The notes beneath the pieces were generated by a model that saw only the letters and a list, made by a program, of their open reading frames with translations, made no database searches and was not told the DNA's origin. A program made the position numbers and the translations under genes. DNA of 46,356 bases from Acaryochloris sp. IP29b_bin.148. Lineage in GTDB: Bacteria > Cyanobacteriota > Cyanobacteriia > Thermosynechococcales > Thermosynechococcaceae. Below are positions 1-6,903 of the stretch, piece by piece; the stretch's first letter is position 1; the number at the start of each line of letters is the position of its first letter. The stretch is from positions 1 through 46,356 of the forward strand of contig NZ_JANQOY010000129.1 of NCBI RefSeq assembly GCF_028285565.1, given 5' to 3'.

Positions 1-298
1 GTATCGATACGAGCAGAAAAAAAAGCAGAAACAGTCTTCTTCCAAACCTTCCCTCAAAGAAGTCAAACTCCGCCCCAATGTAGGTGAGGCTGATTATGGG
101 GTTCGCATTAGCAGGGCGTTGCAATGGTTAGAGAAAGGGGACAGTGTTAAGTTCCAAGTCCGTTTGCGAGGCCGAGAGCATCAACATCGCGATCGCGCTA
201 CCGATTTACTGCAGAGAGTGATCGATGATTTAAGTAAGGTGGGTGAGGTTCAAATCTTTGATCGACGAGCGTTGATTGTGCAGCTTGTACCTTCATAA
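1..298 (+). CDS. infC: Translation initiation factor IF-3, C-terminal part (5' end outside window)
   Basis: The reading frame is open from base 2 and ends with TAA at 296-298, giving 98 residues. It contains the IF-3 C-domain signature KEVKLRPNVGEADYGVRI, then RGREHQHRD and LLQRVIDDLSKVGEV. This domain binds the 30S subunit, prevents premature 50S joining and helps check initiator tRNA pairing. A lysine/glutamine-rich linker (EQKKKQKQ) precedes the domain, as is normal for IF-3. The start and the N-domain lie upstream of the window. A hairpin follows the stop at 306-330. The family assignment is firm; that this is the only infC copy cannot be judged here. Confidence 0.93.
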   Translation, partial: YRYEQKKKQKQSSSKPSLKEVKLRPNVGEADYGVRISRALQWLEKGDSVKFQVRLRGREHQHRDRATDLLQRVIDDLSKVGEVQIFDRRALIVQLVPS

Positions 299-305
299 AG
301 CCGAC

Positions 306-330
306 CTTGCCTTCTCTAAATGAAGGCAAG
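306..330 (+). terminator. Hairpin after infC, terminator-like
   Basis: A perfect 9-bp stem CTTGCCTTC (306-314) / GAAGGCAAG (322-330) with a 7-nt loop lies 8 bases after the infC stop. The following bases (TAAAGAATAAA) lack a run of T, so it may be a weak terminator or a 3'-end stabilising hairpin. Confidence 0.5.
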
Positions 331-364
331 TAAAGAATAAATCAGCATCAGCAATTAGAATTTG

Positions 365-405
365 GCGGTTGGAGTGTGGATTGTGAAATGCAGCACTCTA
401 ACCGC
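365..405 (-). terminator. Imperfect 12-bp hairpin behind a gene remnant
   Basis: GCGGTTGGAGTG (365-376) pairs with CACTCTAACCGC (394-405), one mismatch, 17-nt loop. It lies just past the stop of the minus-strand remnant at 428-552, where a terminator would be expected. No strong U-tract follows on the minus strand. Confidence 0.35.
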
Positions 406-427
406 TGACTTATTTGGCTGGGTATTG

Positions 428-552
428 TTATGGCACTGTCGTTCGAAAGAAGACCCAATCACCATCGTCGTAGCTGGTCAGTTTAGGTTGGGTGTCATTG
501 GGGATTTCAGCATAGCCATGTTTGAGCAGAATGTGTTTAGAGGCTTCGGCTG
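428..552 (-). pseudogene. 3' remnant of an unrecognised gene
   Basis: On the minus strand an open frame of about 40 codons ends with TAA at 428-430. It reads SAEASKHILLKHGYAEIPND and then TQPKLTSYDDGDWVFFRTTVP. It has no start codon; an in-frame TGA lies immediately upstream. The composition looks like real protein (Gly-Tyr-Asp-Asp, WVFFRTT) and a hairpin follows the stop, so I read it as the surviving 3' end of a gene. The family is not recognised. Confidence 0.3.
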
Positions 553-605
553 ATCAGGGTTTTGTGTAAGCGGTCTAGAATTCAAACACACTAGGAGACC
601 GTACC

Positions 606-641
606 ATGGCTAGAAAGAAAAAAGTGCCCGAAGTGCAGTAG
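606..641 (+). pseudogene. 11-codon 5' remnant of a gene (MARKKKVPEVQ)
   Basis: A good ribosome binding site (AGGAG at about 592-596) precedes ATG at 606. The frame reads MARKKKVPEVQ and ends in TAG at 639-641, exactly where the opposing DUF924 gene ends (642). A strong start signal attached to an 11-residue product suggests the 5' end of a gene cut off by a rearrangement. A genuine micro-peptide is possible but less likely. Confidence 0.3.
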
Positions 642-1187
642 TTAACCGGAAAAACCACCGTTCTTCAGAAACGCGATCTCAGCGGGTGTGCTAACACGCC
701 CTAGCACGGCATTGCGATGCGGAAATCGACCAAAACGCGCGATGATATCTCGATGCCGATGTGCCGATTTCAGATCGTCCGGGCCTTCAATACGTGCTGT
801 CTCTCGAACCGATATGTCTTGGTCGGACAAGTTCTCGGAATGCATAAGCGGCATGTACAAAAATTGACCAATATCATCGCGCATCCGTCTATCATCGCCG
901 TTTTTCATGAGCCGATGAACTATTGCTAATGCCTTTGCATCACAGGCGTAGGCAGCAGGTGAATCTCGATACAGGTTTCGGGAGAACTGGTCAAGCACGA
1001 TGATCAATGCCAGGGCAGCATTTGGACCTTGAAACTCCCAATCGTCGCAGCCACCCATCGCAGCACGCTGATGCAAGCGTCCAAAATGGCTCAATATTAA
1101 TGCGTCGAATGACGGATCTTTGCTCCACCACCGCTCCGGTCCTGCGTCTGCCCAAAAATTCAAGATTTTGTTTGACTCGGTCAGCAT
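642..1187 (-). CDS. DUF924 family protein
   Basis: 181 aa, close to the usual DUF924 length. Diagnostic motifs are visible: FWADAGPERWWSKDPSFD near the N-terminus, LDQFSRNLYRDSPAAYACD (about residues 65-83), FLYMPLMHSE (about 109-118) and a C-terminal HRDIIARFGRFPHRN. The family is all-helical with a TPR-like fold; its biochemical role is not established. The ATG at 1187 has an AGGAG whose bases overlap the stop codon of the upstream SDR gene (9-bp spacing), so the two are probably translationally coupled. The C-terminus abuts a possible rearrangement junction at 641/642. Confidence 0.88.
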   Translation of the reverse strand: MLTESNKILNFWADAGPERWWSKDPSFDALILSHFGRLHQRAAMGGCDDWEFQGPNAALALIIVLDQFSRNLYRDSPAAYACDAKALAIVHRLMKNGDDRRMRDDIGQFLYMPLMHSENLSDQDISVRETARIEGPDDLKSAHRHRDIIARFGRFPHRNAVLGRVSTPAEIAFLKNGGFSG

Positions 1188-1196
1188 GCTTTACTC

Positions 1197-1880
1197 CTAA
1201 CCAGGCTTTTTCTGAGCCAAATTGATCTCAACGGGCACGGTGCTAGCGCTTAAGTGCAAAATGTACTCATAGGTATGCAAGATGTCTTCGATTGGGATAG
1301 GTACTTGGTTCCCGAAACGTCCTTCAGCAATATCCTCCATGACTTCGGGCGTCGCTACATTGCCTGGATTAACAACCGTTGTACCGATACCATAAGCGCG
1401 TAAGGACATATTCAGCGACTGTGCGACGCCCTGCATGCCGAACTTGGTAGCTGTATTGGCAACTTCTGGTGTTGCTGCATTTGGAAGCCCGGAGAGCGCG
1501 CCGTTCAAGATAATCCTAGGGTTTTCCGCCTTTGCTAGATTCTGAGCAAGTGCCCGAGCCAGCAAGATGGGGGCAATGAGGTTAACTGAAATGAGCGATC
1601 GCACCTCATCTTTAGGGCTAGACACAAAATCATACTCTTCCGTAAAGGCTCCTTTCTCCCAAGCTCCGCCGAGAAACAGCAGCCCGTCTAGGGTGCGATC
1701 GCCAACCGCTTCTGCGATACGGTCTATGCCCTGATCTGTTCCGATATCCGCCTCAATCCAGGTACCAGCGATCGCTGGCGATCTTGAAACGCCCAGAATC
1801 TCGGCCCCTTTGGACACCAAATACTGAGCGGTTGAACCGCCAATACCTCGGCTTGCGCCGATGAGTAGATAGGTAGGCAT
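1197..1880 (-). CDS. SDR-family oxidoreductase with altered catalytic Tyr
   Basis: 227 aa. The N-terminal Rossmann motif is clear: LLIGASRGIGGSTAQYL (TGxxxGxG type), followed by an acidic ADIGTD and LDGLLFLGGAWEKG in the NAG position. The S-Y-K region reads NGALSGLPN ... ANTATK (residues about 126-146). The Tyr of the usual YxxxK is an Asn (N142) while Lys146 is kept. Activity as a normal dehydrogenase is therefore doubtful. It is the first gene of a two-gene operon with the DUF924 gene and is divergent from a LysR regulator (108-bp gap), the usual layout for a LysR target. The substrate is unknown. Confidence 0.85.
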   Translation of the reverse strand: MPTYLLIGASRGIGGSTAQYLVSKGAEILGVSRSPAIAGTWIEADIGTDQGIDRIAEAVGDRTLDGLLFLGGAWEKGAFTEEYDFVSSPKDEVRSLISVNLIAPILLARALAQNLAKAENPRIILNGALSGLPNAATPEVANTATKFGMQGVAQSLNMSLRAYGIGTTVVNPGNVATPEVMEDIAEGRFGNQVPIPIEDILHTYEYILHLSASTVPVEINLAQKKPG

Positions 1881-1959
1881 AGTCAGGTTTCCTTCTTCAA
1901 AACTTAAATGTTTACGATCATGCTAATTTGTGCTTAAAAAGAAGAGAAGTATGCATTTG

Positions 1960-1976
1960 GGCACAGCACTTGTGCC
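1960..1976. promoter_or_regulatory. Dyad in the SDR/LysR divergent promoter, probable LysR operator
   Basis: GGCACA-GCACT-TGTGCC is a perfect 6-5-6 dyad 12 bp upstream of the LysR ATG (1989). A related half-site TTGTGC lies at about 1928-1933. The position suits binding by the adjacent LysR protein, giving autorepression and control of the divergent SDR operon. That it binds this protein is inference. Confidence 0.45.
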
Positions 1977-1988
1977 TGAAAAGACATA

Positions 1989-2921
1989 ATGTTAGCAATT
2001 CACAATCAATTACCTGAACTCCTGGCTTTCGTTGAAAGCGTAGAGCTTAATAGCTTCAGTGCCGCTGCACGGGTTCTGGGTACAACGCCATCTGCAATTA
2101 GCAAACGGGTTGCAAAGCTAGAGAATCGGCTTGGTATCCGACTTCTACAAAGAACGACCCGTTCGCTTAACTTGACACCGGAAGGCACCACCTATTACGA
2201 GGAGGTCGCTAGATTATTGCGAGAACTAGAGGCCGCTGAACAAAGCATCCTCTCAGGCGGTAGGCCAAAAGGAAAGCTCACCGTCAGCGCTTCACTCGAC
2301 TTCGGCCAGTGGCTGCTGGTACAGTCGATTCCGCAGTTTATGTCTTTATATCCAGAAGTAGAAATCGACTTACGTCTAAGCGATCGCCTGGTTGATCTAG
2401 TTGTTGAAGGAATTGATGTTGCTATTCGATTAGGCGACCTAGACGACTCTAGCTTGATTCGTACGCATCTCGGTCATGCCAGCTTCGCGCTTTGCGCCTC
2501 ACCGGACTATCTTGACGCCCACGGCAGGCCTACAGGTCTGGGTGACCTGCTGCATCACAATTGTTTGTGCTATGTGTTCAATGGTCGTCCGGTTGTCTGG
2601 GACTTCTTTGTGAATGAAGCGTGGGAAACCGTTCCAGTTAAAGGGACTTTCAATGCTGATAACGGCGGTGCGCTGCTGAATGCAGCAGTTGCAGGATTAG
2701 GGATTACTCGGCTAATGCGATTTCAAATTCAAAAAGAGATTGAAGAACAACAGCTAGAGGTTATTCTTCCTGATCAGTTACAACCGGGTTTTATGGTTCA
2801 TGCGCTGGTTACTCACAGGCAGCACCTGTCTCCGAGAGTTAGGGCGTTTCTTGATTTCTTGAAGGTTCATTGTAAGCAGGTTTTGGAGATCTCACCTAAG
2901 AACACCATGGATAGATATTGA
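1989..2921 (+). CDS. LysR-family transcriptional regulator
   Basis: 310 aa, normal LTTR length. The N-terminal winged HTH is typical: LLAFVESVELNSFSAAARVLG, TTPSAISKRVAKLENRLGIR, LLQRTTRSLNLTPEG (residues about 9-67), followed by a linker helix and a periplasmic-binding-like effector domain (GKLTVSASLDFG onward). The N-terminus resembles the DmlR/PecT-like subgroup, which often controls a neighbouring oxidoreductase. It is divergent from the SDR-DUF924 operon, with a dyad in the shared promoter. The ATG start at 1989 agrees with the usual 10-15 residue lead into the HTH. The inducer is unknown. Confidence 0.92.
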   Translation: MLAIHNQLPELLAFVESVELNSFSAAARVLGTTPSAISKRVAKLENRLGIRLLQRTTRSLNLTPEGTTYYEEVARLLRELEAAEQSILSGGRPKGKLTVSASLDFGQWLLVQSIPQFMSLYPEVEIDLRLSDRLVDLVVEGIDVAIRLGDLDDSSLIRTHLGHASFALCASPDYLDAHGRPTGLGDLLHHNCLCYVFNGRPVVWDFFVNEAWETVPVKGTFNADNGGALLNAAVAGLGITRLMRFQIQKEIEEQQLEVILPDQLQPGFMVHALVTHRQHLSPRVRAFLDFLKVHCKQVLEISPKNTMDRY

Positions 2922-3261
2922 GGTGCGCAGACTTTGGCTTCCTTACGGGTAGGGAATAATTTCTGGAGTTCTGGAACGGTTGCTTTTGCGATCGCATCTC
3001 TGTCTTCAGTTGCAAACAGGTAAATCTTGCGACGCTATTGAGGTGAATCGTCCTGCAGGGACTCAGCCAAAAGCTATACTGTTTTCTCAAAGGCATCCCT
3101 CTTTTGCCCCTTTATTACAGATTCTATCTGGCCAGAGTGACAAAAGAGGGAGAGTATTGGGTTGCTAGAACAGGCAGAGTTACTGTCCTGAGTCTGTGGA
3201 GCCTGGTTAGCAATGGACACCCGGTTCAGAAACAGGCCAGATAGAACAGCCGTTCCCAGCT
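2922..3261. other. Gene-free stretch with nested inverted repeats
   Basis: No convincing gene. CCCTCTTTTG (3097-3106) is a perfect inverted repeat of CAAAAGAGGG (3141-3150). A second 12-bp pair, TTCTATCTGGCC (3122-3133) and GGCCAGATAGAA (3235-3246), starts inside the first. The two cannot both form fully, so this could be an alternative RNA fold, a terminator region between the convergent genes, or the relic of a small element. Confidence 0.4.
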
Positions 3262-3852
3262 TTACTTAAGGGCCAAGGACACGAGCGCTTTGCTTAAGGG
3301 CTGAGATTTCTGCCGCCGTTTCATCATTTGCCGATTCGCAATAAAGTCAACAGCATGTTTAACGGTTTGGAGCTCTGCCGCTGCTTGCTCTGGAATATGA
3401 ATATCAAAGACTGCTTCAAGGTTGACCCAAATTTTAGCCAGCTCTTGCTTATTCGCTAACTCTCCAATTCGACTATCCATGCTGACTCGACTGGAGCTGA
3501 TCTCAGTACATCGACAAATAATCGAGCAAATTTTTATAAAGATGACTCGCGCTGACTCGACCTCGGTGGCCGTGGACACTTTTTGCTGGATCTGCTCATG
3601 AGGATTTTGTGGTTGCGCTAATTGGCGTTTGAGGTCGCGAATACGAGCATCAACGAGATCACGCACAATAGGCAGTTCAATTTTATGGCCACTATGGGTA
3701 TAAATGCGTGTAGCAATTTTCCAAACGATTTGGTCTCGGTTTGATTCCAGCGATGCAAGATCTTGGATGGAAGTGGAAATAGTATTATCCAGATCCGCAT
3801 TAACCACCATCTTGAGAACGCTCAGTGTATACTCTTCGTCTGCTATTTTCAT
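3262..3852 (-). CDS. ACP-like protein lacking the phosphopantetheine serine; unknown function
   Basis: 196 aa, ATG at 3852. Residues about 98-174 resemble an acyl carrier protein: RVIFIKICSIICRCTEIS (helix 1), SRVSMDSRIGEL, then LEAVFDIHIPEQAAAELQTV and KHAVDFI, matching the FxIxIPxxxAxxxxTVxxAVxYI end of ACPs. At the GxDSL site the sequence is ELANKQELAK, so no serine is available for 4'-phosphopantetheine. The N-terminal half (about 1-95) is helical and unassigned. It lies 37 bp downstream of the glycosyltransferase on the same strand, so the two are probably one operon, divergent from two leader-bearing peptides. A structural carrier or docking domain is my inference; a chance ACP resemblance is possible. 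Confidence 0.6.
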   Translation of the reverse strand: MKIADEEYTLSVLKMVVNADLDNTISTSIQDLASLESNRDQIVWKIATRIYTHSGHKIELPIVRDLVDARIRDLKRQLAQPQNPHEQIQQKVSTATEVESARVIFIKICSIICRCTEISSSRVSMDSRIGELANKQELAKIWVNLEAVFDIHIPEQAAAELQTVKHAVDFIANRQMMKRRQKSQPLSKALVSLALK

Positions 3853-3889
3853 AACATCCCCTCTAGAACTCAGATCAATAGATTAGAGG

Positions 3890-5275
3890 CTAGCCATCAC
3901 TGCGATGGGTGCTCTTCCAACAAGTTGGACCGACCGCTGCAGGTAGCCGCGATTCTTTCCATTGTAAGTGTTGCAAAATATTGAGAAAATCTTGAGAAGA
4001 CTGCCATTTTGCTTGTTTTCTCTCAGCAGAAGAATATTTTATGCATTTTGATGGGAATTGGGGCTGTCCTTCCCCAGACTGGACCATCGCCTCCACAATC
4101 TCTAGAGAAGGCCAATACTGATCTCTTTGGTAGTGGATAAATTTGAGGGTTCGAAAGGCATCAAACCAAACGTGTAAGAAGAATCGAAAATGCGTGAAAT
4201 CGCGGCATTGTCGAAAGGCTTGCGCCAGTGCGTGATCCACCTTGAGATAAAGTAAGGTTTGCAATAAAGCGTCGCTTAGCGCTTGTTGTTGCCACCACAT
4301 GTGCAAATGTGTGTGGACCTCAGACGGTTCAGAGCACATGGCCCGCAGCTCATCCCACAACCACTGATCAAGCTGTAGCCAACGGTGTAATGCAATAAAA
4401 ATCTGGGGATGATACAGGTGCATCGCTTCGTTTCTAGATAGTCGAGCCATAGCAGCCCCTGTCCCAAACGGGACTCGCTGGGAAATCCGGGAAGAGAGCA
4501 TCACTTCAGGCTGGTTCAAACGGATCACTTTGCCCGTTTTAGCGAGCTTATTGAGCATGTAAAAATCTTCAGCAGCCTGAAGTTTGGGAAATCCTCGCAC
4601 CATTGCATAGTGAGCCGCATTAATTTTGAGCAAACTCCCAATGGTCTGAAAAGCGTAGGGTGAGCCTGCCTGCGCTAAGGCAGTGACGTAATAACGGAGC
4701 GATATTTCGTACCGCACAATATCGTCATGAGGAGGGTGGTGGCAAAACGGGTAAATAGCTACTGCCACATCGGGGGCCAACTTTGGCGTCTCAAAGTAGT
4801 TATCAGGAAGCACCACATCCCCATCTGTACAGTGAATCCAGGGGCTATCCACCCTGCCATCTGCAATACAGGCTAAAGCGATATCACCCCCAATTTTACG
4901 GGCGAGACCAACCCCTTGTTTGCGGGGCAGCTGTCGCTGAGCGGTACAGCAATCGATCAGCAGCAAGGTGTTGCCTGAGGACTGATGAATAACCGTGCCG
5001 GGAGACTGGGGGCTAAATTGTGCCAAAAAGGCTTGAGTGCGCAGAATCGCAGCCGGGTCTGCATCCACCGCAGCATTAACAACGCCAATCGTCAGGGTAT
5101 GGCTCATGCCAGCGGGGAGGACGGTATTGAGGCAGTTGAGCGCTTCATCAAAGAGGGGAATGACTAAGACATATGCATAGGTTGAATGCAATGCGGTTTG
5201 GAGATCCTCTCTCAACTCGCTGACCATGGGTTCGGCATAGCGTTCTAGATAACGATCAATGCCTTGGGCGACCAT
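3890..5275 (-). CDS. Family 2-type glycosyltransferase
   Basis: 461 aa from ATG at 5275. A GT-A-like core is visible: YVLVIPLFDEALNCL (residues about 35-49), GLARKIGGDIALA, DSPWIHCTDGDVVLPDNYFE (about 143-162; the DxD-like element is TDGD) and FPKLQAAEDFYMLNKLAKTG (ED of the acceptor region). The C-terminal 150 residues are helical and unassigned. The frame also stays open to a TTG at 5380, which would add 35 residues; I prefer the ATG because the extra segment looks non-coding. The donor and acceptor are unknown. It is divergent from the leader-peptide gene at 5500 (about 225 bp away) and is followed by the ACP-like gene, so modification of those peptides is a possibility. Confidence 0.8.
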   Translation of the reverse strand: MVAQGIDRYLERYAEPMVSELREDLQTALHSTYAYVLVIPLFDEALNCLNTVLPAGMSHTLTIGVVNAAVDADPAAILRTQAFLAQFSPQSPGTVIHQSSGNTLLLIDCCTAQRQLPRKQGVGLARKIGGDIALACIADGRVDSPWIHCTDGDVVLPDNYFETPKLAPDVAVAIYPFCHHPPHDDIVRYEISLRYYVTALAQAGSPYAFQTIGSLLKINAAHYAMVRGFPKLQAAEDFYMLNKLAKTGKVIRLNQPEVMLSSRISQRVPFGTGAAMARLSRNEAMHLYHPQIFIALHRWLQLDQWLWDELRAMCSEPSEVHTHLHMWWQQQALSDALLQTLLYLKVDHALAQAFRQCRDFTHFRFFLHVWFDAFRTLKFIHYQRDQYWPSLEIVEAMVQSGEGQPQFPSKCIKYSSAERKQAKWQSSQDFLNILQHLQWKESRLPAAVGPTCWKSTHRSDG

Positions 5276-5499
5276 GAAAGAAGTGCGGGGCAACTGTGCG
5301 ATCGCACGATACCTTATGTCACCCCTAAGTACAAGTCTCTGCTGATAGACACACCCACAGCACTTTAGATGTGTCCTCAATCACCGTGAAACGTCTCAGA
5401 CATCACTGAATGACTCAAAACCGGATGGTCTAATACATTCAGTAACAAGTTGATACGCGCTCTAAGCGCCATTCATCATCTATCCTTTGAGGTCAAACC

Positions 5500-5733
5500 A
5501 TGTCTGAATTATTTACTGAATTGTCTGATCAACAGCAAGAACTCGTTGCTGGTGGAGCCATTACCACTCTCAATATCAATGCCACAAGCTTCTACTCTGA
5601 TACTGAGTTGTTGGGTTCTAATGGATTAGCTGCTTCCACTCCGGGTGGTTCAGCTGCTGCAGGTAATATTGCTGGTGCTAACCAAGAAATCTTTACTGAT
5701 GCCAAGAGTATTCAGTTTGGTGCGGTTGACTAA
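5500..5733 (+). CDS. Bacteriocin-like (RiPP) precursor peptide 1 with double-glycine leader
   Basis: 77 aa. The leader ELFTELSDQQQELVAGG ends in Gly18-Gly19, the form of leader cleaved by C39-peptidase exporters; cyanobacterial peptides of this type are annotated as CTB-family bacteriocins. The 58-residue core begins AITTLNINATSFYSDTELL, has a Gly/Ser/Ala-rich middle and ends DAKSIQFGAVD. It contains no cysteine, so lanthionine or disulfide chemistry is unlikely. GAGGT at about 5488-5492 is a clear ribosome binding site for the ATG. A paralogue of identical length follows at 5891. No exporter or known RiPP modifying enzyme is in the window. The product's activity is unproved. Confidence 0.82.
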   Translation: MSELFTELSDQQQELVAGGAITTLNINATSFYSDTELLGSNGLAASTPGGSAAAGNIAGANQEIFTDAKSIQFGAVD

Positions 5734-5770
5734 TCTCAACACTGAGTCCAGTCACCAACATTAACGGCAA

Positions 5771-5850
5771 GGCGACTAAACAGTCGAATGAGTTGGAATG
5801 CGTCACTCATTTCTTACGCTCACTCATGAAAGTTTGCACGTTTAGTCGCC
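5771..5850 (+). promoter_or_regulatory. Structured spacer between the two precursor genes (alternative hairpins)
   Basis: GGCGACTAAAC (5771-5781) and GTTTAGTCGCC (5840-5850) are perfect 11-bp inverted repeats. Inside them AATGAGT (5787-5793) pairs with ACTCATT (5805-5811). The left arm can instead fold locally as CGACT-AAAC-AGTCG (5773-5786), excluding the long stem. This could be a processing or stability element, or an attenuator setting the ratio of the two peptides. There is no U-tract directly after the long stem, so it is not a standard terminator. Confidence 0.55.
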
Positions 5851-5890
5851 CCCAGATTGAATTCAAATCTACTTACTGCGGGGTAAAACC

Positions 5891-6124
5891 ATGTCTGAAT
5901 TATTTACTGAGCTATCTGATCAACAGCAAGAACTCGTTGCCGGTGGTGCTGTTACTACGCTTAATATCAACGCTACATCCTTCTATTCCAATACTGAGTT
6001 GCTGAGCTCTGTCGGGGGTGCCGCTTCAGGCCCTGGTGGTTCAGCGTCCTTTGGTGCCATTGATGCAGCCAATCAAGAAGTGTATACCGATGCCAAGAGT
6101 ATTCAGTTTGGTGCGGTTGACTAG
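5891..6124 (+). CDS. Bacteriocin-like (RiPP) precursor peptide 2, paralogue of the first
   Basis: 77 aa, same length as peptide 1. The leader is identical through LVAGG; the core starts AVTTLNINATSFYSNTELL and ends in the same DAKSIQFGAVD. The differences cluster in the Gly/Ser-rich middle (about residues 38-62). Both ends of the core are conserved and there is no Cys, so the ends probably carry recognition or structure while the middle varies. The ATG at 5891 is confirmed by near-identity with the first gene. The pair arose by tandem duplication and may act as a two-peptide system; that is inference. Confidence 0.82.
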   Translation: MSELFTELSDQQQELVAGGAVTTLNINATSFYSNTELLSSVGGAASGPGGSASFGAIDAANQEVYTDAKSIQFGAVD

Positions 6125-6163
6125 TTCTCAAGACTAAAGCAATTACTATCGCTCACCCCCATG

Positions 6164-6739
6164 CTAATGGAGCATAGCTCGATGGGGTAAATCGGTCAGA
6201 ATCTGGGCCTCGTGGGTTAATAGCGTCTCTAAACGCGGTGAAATCGCTTCGCTGGCACAATATTGCTCCGCTAACGTTAGAAATAAGGTCGCATGCCGAG
6301 CCTCAGAATGAGCAATGGCTTGATAAAACCCCTTTAAAGGGCCATTTGGTAGCGCTATCGCAATTTTGGTGAATCGTTCTAACCCTCGGGCTTCGATAAT
6401 GGCGGCAATCAGCAGGCGATCTAGAAAGTAGTTTTCTGACCCCTTACGGATCAGACTGCGCAGCTGATTGACATAAACATCCTTTTGATCCGGCAGGGGA
6501 GACAGATGGCGTTCCCGAATCAGTTTAAAAACATCGCGATAATGACTGAGCTCTTCGATCGCCAAGTCAATCATGGCTGTCACTAAATCCGGCTTGTCGG
6601 GATAGTGGGCGGCAAGGTTAAGGGCAACACCGGATGCTTTCTTTTCATTAGCCGCATGATCGAGCAAGAAGGTATTAAAGTCAGCTAAAACAGCTTGCAG
6701 CCAGGCTTCAGAGCTGTCACATTTTAGAGGTATCGTCAC
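6164..6739 (-). CDS. miaE: tRNA-(ms2io6A37) hydroxylase-like di-iron protein
   Basis: 191 aa. Ferritin-like four-helix carboxylate-bridged fold. Visible ligands are E32 in NEKKASG, E63xxH66 in EELSHYRDVF, a Glu in AAIIEARGLERF and ExxH in HSEARHATLF. The family hydroxylates the isopentenyl group of ms2i6A37 in tRNA. The frame starts with GTG at 6739; no in-frame ATG is available upstream, and the N-terminus aligns with the usual MiaE lead. It is convergent with precursor peptide 2 (39-bp gap), so it is probably unrelated to that locus. Confidence 0.88.
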   Translation of the reverse strand: MTIPLKCDSSEAWLQAVLADFNTFLLDHAANEKKASGVALNLAAHYPDKPDLVTAMIDLAIEELSHYRDVFKLIRERHLSPLPDQKDVYVNQLRSLIRKGSENYFLDRLLIAAIIEARGLERFTKIAIALPNGPLKGFYQAIAHSEARHATLFLTLAEQYCASEAISPRLETLLTHEAQILTDLPHRAMLH

Positions 6740-6903
6740 ACCATTTCCCAGGATGAACTTGATCCATTATCGCGATCTTCGGGGAGAATATCGCTTCGCA
6801 GTTGGCTAAATATTGTGTTGACGTACCGTACTCTCTACTCGCCTCGATCTATCGAACTATAGGGTATGTGGTCAGCCCTTCGAGGAAGGAGTCGTTATAT
6901 CAC

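Noticed and set aside
362..553. 63-codon plus-strand frame starting with TTG
   Set aside because: No ribosome binding site, and it is antisense to the more protein-like minus-strand remnant.
2980..3168. 62-codon plus-strand frame in the gap after the LysR gene
   Set aside because: No ribosome binding site, and it spans an inverted repeat that explains its sequence better.
6155..6188. ACCCCCAT...ATGGGGT hairpin at the end of miaE
   Set aside because: One bulge, long loop, no T-run on either strand and partly inside the coding sequence; too weak to call a terminator.
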